Assembly (NCBI GenBank): GCA_024400545.1
Contig: JAKSMO010000016.1
Span: forward strand, 1 to 43,254
DNA: 43,254 nt
Reading direction: 5' to 3'
DNA from: Bacteroidales bacterium
Lineage (GTDB): Bacteria; Bacteroidota; Bacteroidia; Bacteroidales; P3
A model generated the notes under the pieces. That model was not told the DNA's origin, made no database searches, and saw nothing but the letters and a program-made list of their open reading frames with translations. Below are positions 15,889 through 24,082 of this stretch, one piece after another. Each line of letters starts with the position of its first letter. Within the stretch, counting starts at the first letter, position 1. The translations under genes were made by a program, and so were the position numbers.

Positions 15889-15975
15889 CTGCGGATTACA
15901 AATCCTTATAGTAAACAGTGTCGGATTGCAAATCCGACACAACGGCAGTCGAGGGGAACATCTACAGGGACAGAA
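15889..15975. repeat. 87-bp direct repeat, copy D (right of the HNH/methyltransferase cassette)
   Basis: Same orientation as copy C. The pair brackets a ~1.8-kb block holding only the adenine methyltransferase and HNH genes. Copy D also ends 36 bases past the stop codon of the next cassette's last gene (DUF2442). A partial extra palindromic word (ATACAAATCCGACTCAAC) lies just left of it at 15861-15878. Confidence 0.9.
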
Positions 15976-16010
15976 GAATCAACAATGTCCATAAAAATGG
16001 GAACGAGCAA

Positions 16011-16271
16011 TCAATCACAGAGTTCCAAATCTCCAGCATAGAGAGCCTCTATGGGGAAACTGAGGTCGGCATGTTTGCCCCAGATTAGGTTTCCGCAGCG
16101 GATGGAGAACTGCTTGAATAGCGAAGGCTTCTTATATTTATTATACTGTGGATGAGGGTGGTTTTCTATAAAAGCACCAAAATCTATCAGCTGTGAGGTC
16201 TTGTCGTTAAACCACACTCGCAAGGATAGACCATCGGTGTATTCGGCATGAGTGACAAATATATTTTCCAT
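16011..16271 (-). CDS. DUF2442 domain protein
   Basis: 86 residues from ATG 16271 (MENIFVTHAEYTDGLSLRVWF). The DUF2442 pattern is complete: a beta hairpin giving NDKTSQLIDFGAFIENHPHP, then FKQFSIRCGNLIWGKHADLSFPIEALY, where the WGKHADLSFP box is the family hallmark. DUF2442 genes usually sit beside a DUF4160 gene. The pair is often suspected to be toxin-antitoxin-like, but no activity is established. Here the partner upstream is internally deleted. Cytoplasmic. Confidence 0.85.
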   Translation of the reverse strand: MENIFVTHAEYTDGLSLRVWFNDKTSQLIDFGAFIENHPHPQYNKYKKPSLFKQFSIRCGNLIWGKHADLSFPIEALYAGDLELCD

Positions 16272-16275
16272 AATA

Positions 16276-16461
16276 TTACAGTTTGGTTTTAATATCAGTG
16301 CAACGAACTCTTTTCTTATAAACAAAGAAATTCACCCACTTGTCAACTATATTCTGCCAATATTTCTCAATAAATAAACGAGCGGTCTTATCATCCTTAG
16401 TTGAAAGTGGATTTGAATAGAACGAGAAGATAAAACCGAAGTATGTAAAAATATCTGGCAT
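16276..16461 (-). pseudogene. DUF4160 protein with the middle deleted
   Basis: 61 codons in one open frame. The first 17 residues (MPDIFTYFGFIFSFYSN) are the DUF4160 start. The next ~40 (ARLFIEKYWQNIVDKWVNFF, then VYKKRVRCTDIKTKL) look like the far C-terminus of longer DUF4160 proteins. The usual central block with the H.HV motif is absent, as if an in-frame deletion had joined the ends. The partner DUF2442 gene follows after 4 bases and is intact. It could still be made as a small protein; I call it a likely pseudogene. Confidence 0.6.
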
Positions 16462-16667
16462 AAATCTACTTTTTCTTTATAACGCAAGTTTAAGAATAAT
16501 ATTGCATCCACTTCAACATTAATCCCAGCTTAAATTCAACATCGGACTATATGCATTGCACAAGTGAGAGCATAAGCGAATCCCAAGTTTCGTTTATGCC
16601 GAACTCCAGCAATGACAGCGAAGCTAATCCGACACCGAAAAGTGTTCGGAACGGTACTGCGTCAGCC

Positions 16668-16957
16668 AAGTGTCGGAGACACTACTCCACAGGCCTAAGC
16701 CTGTGCTTAACCCCGCACATGAGAAATGGGCAGACCGCAGGTCACTACATTCTCATGTGTGGGGGATGGAAGTGGTAGATGGATGTTCCCCGGAGGGGGA
16801 CTTGAATAGAGGCTTCTTCCGTAGGGGCTGGTTGCCATTCAAGTGTGCCTCCTGCACACTATGCCACTGAGACTTAAACCCCCACAGAGGTTTTGCGTAA
16901 AACCTCTGTGGGGTTTCGCACCGACACAGGGTCGGCGGAGCAGTGTCTCCGACACTT
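16668..16957. repeat. Structured 290-bp element with 21-bp inverted ends and internal hairpins
   Basis: Ends 16668-16688 and 16937-16957 are inverted copies at 20 of 21 positions; each also contains a small palindrome AGTGTC-GGA-GACACT. Inside: ACAGGC/GCCTGT (16690-16705), CCCCGCACATGAGAA pairing with TTCTCATGTGTGGGG (16711-16764), CTTGAAT/ATTCAAG (16801-16843), GTGTGC/GCACAC (16843-16859), and a 14-bp stem CCCACAGAGGTTTT/AAAACCTCTGTGGG (16881-16912). This could be a MITE or a structured RNA. No reverse transcriptase or transposase adjoins it. Confidence 0.7.
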
Positions 16958-17091
16958 TGATTGTCGCAAACAAGAGCCTGAATCATCATCAATGCACTTG
17001 CACCAGGCCATCAAACATTGCGAAGAGCGAGTGCCGAACTAAGCTTGCTCAAGTTATGCCGAGTCGCAACAATGTCAGCACAGCTAATCCG

Positions 17092-17131
17092 ACACAATGG
17101 TGGTCGAGGGGGAACATCCGCAGGGGCGGAA
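17092..17131. repeat. Island repeat, copy E (right after the cytosine-type cassette)
   Basis: ACACAATGGTGGTCGAGGGG then GAACATCCGCAGGGGCGGAA, the same core as copies A, C and D with one extra G, ending 16 bases past the REase stop codon. Confidence 0.75.
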
Positions 17132-17146
17132 GGGACGGATAGAATC

Positions 17147-18301
17147 TTATTGCTTGATTAATCGGTAGCCCTCCACGAACCACTTTTTGAAAGTGTCTTT
17201 CCCGTACACTTCGAAGAACGGCTTCTTCTCGCCTACTCCGTTTTCGACTATAAGTCCATTGATTATATCGTTGGTTTCACATAGCCATGAGTCAACCCAA
17301 TCGTGACTGTTGGTAAGTGCGGGGCGGTATTCGAGTATATCTAACAACAAATCATTAGGACTGCATCGAATGCCATCAACATCATCCTTCAGCTCCAATA
17401 TAGTGCCGATAATTTTGGGAATGGTCCATTCCAATTTTTTTTCATCACCTTTGGTGTCAACCAGCGTGTCAAATCGGCCTCCCGCAGTCCACATATCTCT
17501 AAAACAATGACACACAACAGAATGTTTTGCACACAACCACATCACCGCTATATCATATTCACGACGAATTACTCCAGGAAACAGAACCAACATTTCTGCT
17601 TGAATGCGGCCTTTCTCTGCCGATGTAAGATTGCCCCACATTCTAAGTACAGGCGAAGACACATTCTCTTCTCTTTCAGTCCCCAGCCACCAAGGCATTT
17701 CATGAACGCCCTTTGCCTTAGCTTTTTGTCGGTAAAAGTCACGAACCTTATCAACCGAATGCTCATTGTTTCTCAATTCATCGTATGATATTCCCATCTG
17801 GTCGAAGATTGTCTGCCCCTTGGGCAAATCCATGTCTATCAAATAACGTGGCGAATGCGTGACTGCTATGTCATAAAGGCAACTTTCATACGGCTTGCAT
17901 CTGAACTGAGGAACAGCACCACCAAGCTTGCCGAAGAGCATGTAGATGTTCTCAACATCATCCACTCTTGTAGATTCAACGATACTACTTCCTGTAGAAC
18001 GCCAGTTGTCGTCTTTTGTAGTTTTCACCTCGACCCCATAATACCTATTGGCAATAATATCAGGAAATTTGTGTCCGGATACGAGGATTATATCGTCAGG
18101 GGGGAAAGGGGTGCTTGGTGCAACTTCTCGCAGAACTGAAAGTGCTTTATCCTCCATCGGAGTGCCATTGAGCTTGCGGAAGGCACTTGGAACGCGCTTG
18201 GCTTCTTCGTTGAGCACATATTCTGTCTTGGCCATAAAATCAGCGAAAGCCTCATTGGCTTGCTTCGTACTGGCGTTACGGATGGCAATAATATTTTCCA
18301 T
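17147..18301 (-). CDS. Type II restriction endonuclease (PD-ExK), partner of the cytosine methyltransferase
   Basis: 384 residues. The catalytic core is near the N-terminus: FPDIIANRYYGVEVKTTKDD gives PD (Asp81) and ExK (Glu91, Lys93). Upstream residues (MEDKALSVLREVAPSTPFPP) form the usual helix before the core. The remainder (~120-384) is probably recognition and dimer structure and is not recognised further. The general shape resembles NgoBV/NlaIV-like enzymes, but the site is unknown. It begins 3 bases after the methyltransferase stop codon, so both are co-transcribed, with the methyltransferase first. Confidence 0.85.
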   Translation of the reverse strand: MENIIAIRNASTKQANEAFADFMAKTEYVLNEEAKRVPSAFRKLNGTPMEDKALSVLREVAPSTPFPPDDIILVSGHKFPDIIANRYYGVEVKTTKDDNWRSTGSSIVESTRVDDVENIYMLFGKLGGAVPQFRCKPYESCLYDIAVTHSPRYLIDMDLPKGQTIFDQMGISYDELRNNEHSVDKVRDFYRQKAKAKGVHEMPWWLGTEREENVSSPVLRMWGNLTSAEKGRIQAEMLVLFPGVIRREYDIAVMWLCAKHSVVCHCFRDMWTAGGRFDTLVDTKGDEKKLEWTIPKIIGTILELKDDVDGIRCSPNDLLLDILEYRPALTNSHDWVDSWLCETNDIINGLIVENGVGEKKPFFEVYGKDTFKKWFVEGYRLIKQ

Positions 18302-18304
18302 AGC

Positions 18305-19663
18305 TTAATGTTTGAAATAGGTGTCCCACAAAGATTGTATACGCATGGCAATGTTATATGCAAGTATAGGCGGAACAGCATTCCCAATCACCTTGTATGC
18401 TCCCGACGAGTTGAGCGACAATGTACCGTTTCCGCTCTTCTTTTTCCACACAAACGGGTAGTCGGGGGGGAATGTCTGAATCAGGGCGCACTCTCTAGGT
18501 GTCAGCCTGCGCTCTATCAGACCTCTGTTAAGTTCGTCAAAATTCTTTCCTCCGTGTTCTGCGGAGAGCCTGCGAAACTCGATATTTCCATGATGTTCCG
18601 ATCGGATAGTCGGGCCAAGATCATGAAGCTTTATCTCTGTTTGCCCTTGACAATGTGAACCCATATATTTGGCTTTTGAATAAATGCGCTGGGCAGGGTC
18701 ATTCGACTCGCCGGGTTCTCGCAGCCCTTCAAATACATCCGCACAAACTACAGGCTCCGTCAACTCGCTGTTTTTCGTAGTATAGGCATGCGTTTTGGGT
18801 GGATACGGATTGTATTCTTCGAGCACATCCTCCTGAGATAAAATTTCCACCATTTCGGGAGTTAGGCACTTTTTTCGTATACCGATAAATATCACCCTTT
18901 CTCTTGTTTCGGGCACGCCATAGTCTCCTGCATGAAGCACTTGGGGATTGAGCACAATATATCCGTCACCATCAGCATGGGAAAAATCGTCTTGGATAAT
19001 CTTTTTTACGTCACCCAAGTTCATCAATCCCTTTACATTCTCGGCTATAAATACTTTGGGCTTGGTGATGTCAATCACTTGCTTCATCCAAAAGTACAAC
19101 TTGCCCCTTGTTTCCTCCGTCGGCACATCTGCATTTCGCATCTGGCCATTATGGTCTTTACTAGACTCAAATCCCATCCGCTTGCCAGCGACAGAAAAAT
19201 CCTGGCATGGGAAGCCGCCAGTCACCACATCGATGTCTTGCGGAAAAACATCAGCACCTGCATTGTGCGCTTTTACCAAATCAACGATACTGTCAAGGTG
19301 GTAAATTTCGCTACCATAATCAAAGCGTTCAAAGAAGTTCGTCCAAGCGGACTGTGCATCTTTCAAAATATCATTCGCAAAGCACAACTGGAAGCGTGTC
19401 GGCTTGACCTTAATCCAATTGCTGTTGATTTTCCGTTCCAACCAATCGGTATTATGACCGATTGATTTCTGGTGACACAGAAAACCTCCCTCAAAGCCCA
19501 AATCCATACCGCCACAACCCGAAAAGAGAGAGAGCACACGGAGGTCTTTTACGTTGGTCTTGTTCCGAGTGGCAAAGTAAATAGATGTCTGATAATCGGA
19601 GACAATACTCTCGTCAAATTCCGACGGATTAGCTTCGGGATATGTTACGTTATTGTGTTTCAT
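18305..19663 (-). CDS. DNA (cytosine-5-)-methyltransferase
   Basis: 452 residues with all main C5-MTase motifs: I LSLFSGCGGMDLGFEGG (~44-60), IV TGGFPCQDFSVAGKRMG with catalytic Cys153, VI VFIAENVKGL (~205), VIII GVPETRERVIFIG, then the target-recognition region, IX FRRLSAEHGGKNFDELNRGL/RLTPRECALIQTFPPDYPF, and X YKVIGNAVPPILAYNIA. It protects the host site cut by the adjacent nuclease. A ~70-residue insert between motifs I and IV (SNWIKVKPTRF..FPQDIDVV) is longer than in the smallest members. A -7 box TAACTTTG lies 38 bases upstream. Confidence 0.95.
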   Translation of the reverse strand: MKHNNVTYPEANPSEFDESIVSDYQTSIYFATRNKTNVKDLRVLSLFSGCGGMDLGFEGGFLCHQKSIGHNTDWLERKINSNWIKVKPTRFQLCFANDILKDAQSAWTNFFERFDYGSEIYHLDSIVDLVKAHNAGADVFPQDIDVVTGGFPCQDFSVAGKRMGFESSKDHNGQMRNADVPTEETRGKLYFWMKQVIDITKPKVFIAENVKGLMNLGDVKKIIQDDFSHADGDGYIVLNPQVLHAGDYGVPETRERVIFIGIRKKCLTPEMVEILSQEDVLEEYNPYPPKTHAYTTKNSELTEPVVCADVFEGLREPGESNDPAQRIYSKAKYMGSHCQGQTEIKLHDLGPTIRSEHHGNIEFRRLSAEHGGKNFDELNRGLIERRLTPRECALIQTFPPDYPFVWKKKSGNGTLSLNSSGAYKVIGNAVPPILAYNIAMRIQSLWDTYFKH

Positions 19664-19700
19664 GCAGTTCGCTTTATCGGTATTTTGGAAATTCGTTCTG

Positions 19701-19708
19701 CAAAGTTA
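19701..19708 (-). promoter_or_regulatory. -7 box (TAACTTTG) of the cytosine restriction-modification operon
   Basis: Minus strand reads TAACTTTGCAGAA, 38 bases from the methyltransferase ATG, after a T-rich run. The -33 TTG is not clear. Confidence 0.5.
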
Positions 19709-19970
19709 CGAAAAAAAAATAATTTAAGGGATTATTTTTCGGATGTTTGGGGGTGTTTGTTGGTATTTGGGGTGTTAAGTGATTAGAGGTCCGATGCATC
19801 GGACTTGCTTTAATCTAAACAATACTGGCATGAAATTAAATTAATAGTGATTGTTTCTAAAGAACAACTTCAATGTACAGGAATTCTAAGAAGAACTTAG
19901 CTTAGGCGCTTCGAACCTAAATTCAAACTGCAAAGTCATGCTATTATTTTCTTTTTCAATATTCAAAACA

Positions 19971-20010
19971 AAACGACAGGCTGAGGCTAACAGCACTCAA
20001 CCTGCCGTTT
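19971..20010 (-). terminator. Terminator of groES-groEL
   Basis: AAACGACAGGCTGAG pairs with CTCAACCTGCCGTTT (two mismatches or wobbles), 35 bases past the groEL stop, with a T-rich stretch beyond the stem on the minus strand. Confidence 0.7.
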
Positions 20011-20043
20011 ATACTATTTAATATTTACCAATCTTTCTTCGGC

Positions 20044-21705
<1,662 letters not shown>

Positions 21706-21815
21706 TCAGTGATCAGACAATTGAAAGTCAGAGAGCAACGATCGATTAATATTTTTTTGATAGAGCCAGATGAAGTGCGTTATCTCATCACGCTTCACTC
21801 ATCACTCTTAACTGA

Positions 21816-22085
21816 TTAAATGATAGCGTAAATGTCGCTCTCTTTCATGATCATGTACTTGGTGCCGTCGATGTCGATCTCGGTGCCGCTGTACTTGCCG
21901 TAGAGGACTTTGTCGCCCACCTTAACGGTCATCTCGTAATCCTTGGTGCCCTTGCCAACAGCCAGAACTTCGCCACGCTGGGGTTTCTCTTTTGCGGTGT
22001 CGGGGATGATGATGCCGGAAGCGGTTTTCTGCTCGGCTTCTGCGGGCTTGATAAGCACGCGGTCTGCTAAAGGTTGAATGTTCAT
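21816..22085 (-). CDS. groES: Co-chaperonin GroES (Hsp10)
   Basis: 89 residues. The heptameric lid for GroEL. Seen: [44 protein letters not shown], containing the mobile loop that contacts GroEL, and the roof and C-terminal strand [34 protein letters not shown]. First gene of the groESL pair. I could not find a CIRCE heat-shock operator upstream. Confidence 0.99.
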   Translation of the reverse strand: MNIQPLADRVLIKPAEAEQKTASGIIIPDTAKEKPQRGEVLAVGKGTKDYEMTVKVGDKVLYGKYSGTEIDIDGTKYMIMKESDIYAII

Positions 22086-22366
22086 GTTATATCAATTTTT
22101 AGATGTTATTAATTCTATTTATTACAATTTCTTTTCGATTGCAACTATTTCTTATCATTTTCCGTGCCAAACCCCATCTAAATCGCCAAACATGACACAA
22201 CGGCAGACAAAATGGCAGAACACCCTATATTATTGGCCAAAATGCGACACAACCGCACCACAAGAACACCCAAATGCCGCCGCTGGGCAACAGCTGCCAC
22301 GAATCAGTGGCCCGACACAATAAAAACGGAAGATTTGCGTTACTAGAAGGAATAAATTGTATTTGT

Positions 22367-23158
22367 ATGATTACTATTGGCAATATTGTTGAGTACCTCG
22401 ACAGCGAGGTGCACCCCGAATATCAAGAGAAATACGACAACGCCGGTTTCCTACTGGGCAATCCCGAACTGGAATGCACCGGAGCGCTAGTGGCCGTGGA
22501 CCTTACCAACGAGGTGATTGACGAGGCCATTGAGAAGCAATGCAATCTCATTGTCACTCATCACCCTATGATTTTCGGCGGAGTGAAACGCATCACTCCC
22601 ACCACCACGCTGGGGCAGCAGATTTTCCGTCTTATCAAGAGCGACATAGCCGTTTATGCCGCACACACCAATCTCGACAACCTGAAAAACGGTGTGAACG
22701 GCATTTTGGCCTACCAGCTCGGACTGACAGATTGTCGCATTTTGCGTCCGATGGACGGACAGTCGTCGCCCGATGTGGGTGCCGGAATGATTGGCTCGCT
22801 CCCCTACCCTTTGCCCATCGAACCATTTTTAGACCAAGTAAAAATGATTCTCCGCCTGCCCGTTATTCGCATAGGTAGTATTAAGAATCAAGTTGTTAGC
22901 CGTGTGGCTATTTGTGGTGGTGCCGGCAGTTTCCTTATAGAGGATGCCGTTAGGGCAGATGCCGATATTTATCTTACGGGCGACCTGAAATACCACGATT
23001 TCCAACAGGCCCTCGACCGTATCACTTTGGCAGATATCGGTCATTTTGAGAGCGAACAATTCACTAAAGAATTAATTTATTCTATTATATCAAAAAAATT
23101 TAGTAACTTTGCATGTTTGATTAGCGACCGAGGCCGCAGCTTTGTTAGCTATATTTAA
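22367..23158 (+). CDS. Nif3-like dinuclear metal center protein
   Basis: 263 residues from ATG 22367 (MITIGNIVEYLDSEVHPEYQEKYDNAGFLLG); the frame is open further upstream but the sequence there is low-complexity. It is the NIF3/DUF34 family. Metal ligands show as NLIVTHHPMIFGG (~70-78), AVYAAHTNLDN (~105-112) and ADIGHFESEQFTKELIY near the end. It lacks the ~100-residue insert found in many Bacteroidetes homologues. Some members are named GTP cyclohydrolase I type 2, but this is disputed. The final codons contain a promoter box for the next gene. Confidence 0.92.
   Translation: MITIGNIVEYLDSEVHPEYQEKYDNAGFLLGNPELECTGALVAVDLTNEVIDEAIEKQCNLIVTHHPMIFGGVKRITPTTTLGQQIFRLIKSDIAVYAAHTNLDNLKNGVNGILAYQLGLTDCRILRPMDGQSSPDVGAGMIGSLPYPLPIEPFLDQVKMILRLPVIRIGSIKNQVVSRVAICGGAGSFLIEDAVRADADIYLTGDLKYHDFQQALDRITLADIGHFESEQFTKELIYSIISKKFSNFACLISDRGRSFVSYI
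23104..23111 (+). promoter_or_regulatory. -7 box (TAACTTTG) inside the 3' end of the nif3-like gene
   Basis: TAACTTTGCATG lies within the codons for the last part of the Nif3-like protein, ~90 bases before the zinc-ribbon gene. The -33 element is not clear. It suggests the downstream gene has its own start of transcription. Confidence 0.45.
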
Positions 23159-23201
23159 TTGATAAATAGAATAATATAAATATAATATACATTTTTTCAC
23201 A

Positions 23202-24026
23202 ATGTCGAAGAAAGTCAATACACCCGAAACCGAAGAGCAGGTAATCATGGAACCGGCTCACCAAATGTTAGAAGTTGACATCGCTGTTGAGCGTCGTCTG
23301 GTAGCTCTTTATACTTTGCAGCTCGTTGATTCGGAAATCGACAAGATTAAGATTATCCGTGGCGAACTGCCCCAGGCTATCGAAGACCTCGAGGACGAGA
23401 TTGCAGGTTTGCAGACCCGTATCGACAACTTTAAGGCCAGTATTGCCGAGCAGCACGATAACATCGTGAAGCGCAACAACGAGATTGCAGAACATCAGGC
23501 TCAGATTAAGAAATCCGAAAAACAGCAGGACAATGTTCGCAACAACCGTGAGTTTGAGTCCATCAACCGCGAAATCGAATTCCAGAAACTCGAAATCCAG
23601 CTCCGCGAACGCAAGAACCGCGACGCTGCCAACAAGATTAAAGAGTTGGAACAGCACATCGAAGCCGCCGAGCAGCTCATCAACGGTCGTCAGGTGGAAC
23701 TGAACTCCAAAAAAGCCGAACTCGACAGCATTATCGAAGAGACTCAGAAGGACGAGCAGCGCCTCCTGGAGAAATCGAAGGAGATGGAGCAATACATCGA
23801 CGAACGCTACCTTGTTGGCTACAAGCGCATCCGCAACCAGGTGCGCAACGGCTTGGCCGTGGTCACTATCGACCGCGACTCCTGCGGCGGTTGCTTCAGC
23901 AGCATTCCTCCCCAGCGCCAGAGTGAGATTAAGATGCACAAGAAAGTTATCGTTTGCGAACACTGCGGCCGCATGATGGTTGACGACGATATCGCTCAGA
24001 AAGCTAAAGAACAACTCGACAAATAA
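23202..24026 (+). CDS. Coiled-coil protein with C4-type zinc ribbon
   Basis: 274 residues. Residues ~40-205 form a long antiparallel coiled coil (LVDSEIDKIKIIRGELPQAI ... KEMEQYIDERYLVGY). The C-terminal zinc ribbon is CGGC (Cys228, Cys231) and CEHC (Cys252, Cys255) with SSIPPQRQSEI between, the zf-RING_7 family (COG1579). Related proteins (HP0958/CdsZ type) work as chaperones or nucleic-acid binders; the role in Bacteroidetes is not established. Cytoplasmic. The nif3-like gene lies just upstream, a very common neighbour in Bacteroidetes. Confidence 0.9.
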   Translation: MSKKVNTPETEEQVIMEPAHQMLEVDIAVERRLVALYTLQLVDSEIDKIKIIRGELPQAIEDLEDEIAGLQTRIDNFKASIAEQHDNIVKRNNEIAEHQAQIKKSEKQQDNVRNNREFESINREIEFQKLEIQLRERKNRDAANKIKELEQHIEAAEQLINGRQVELNSKKAELDSIIEETQKDEQRLLEKSKEMEQYIDERYLVGYKRIRNQVRNGLAVVTIDRDSCGGCFSSIPPQRQSEIKMHKKVIVCEHCGRMMVDDDIAQKAKEQLDK

Positions 24027-24082
24027 TCAACCCTAGCACTCCTAGGCTACCCCACTGCTTAAAAAATTAAATCTACAATATC

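Larger units (their letters stand above)
16462..17146. other. 685-bp gene-free region with nested inverted repeats
   Basis: No credible gene on either strand. It contains a 43-bp direct repeat pair (16593-16635 and 17053-17095, 34/43 identical), the structured element at 16668-16957 and island repeat E at its right end. It is more GC-rich than the genes on both sides. Confidence 0.7.
19664..20043. other. Gene-free boundary between defence island and core genes
   Basis: Holds the promoter box of the methyltransferase, a 16-bp perfect palindrome GTCCGATGCATCGGAC (19789-19804) in the style of the island repeats, an AT-rich stretch without a gene, and the groEL terminator. It marks the right edge of the island. 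Confidence 0.6.

Noticed and set aside
14004-15975. Integron attC sites
   Set aside because: The repeats are palindromic and lie 3' of cassettes, but the core GTTRRRY / RYYYAAC boxes are not present and no integrase is in the window.
13919-15975. CRISPR array
   Set aside because: Palindromic repeats recur, but copies are too few, irregularly spaced and separated by genes; no cas genes.
16668-16957. Retron msr-msd RNA
   Set aside because: Nested stems inside inverted ends look similar, but no reverse transcriptase is encoded nearby.
22194-22206. Further island repeat copy upstream of groES
   Set aside because: Only a 13-base match (GACACAACGGCAG) without the rest of the core; could be chance.
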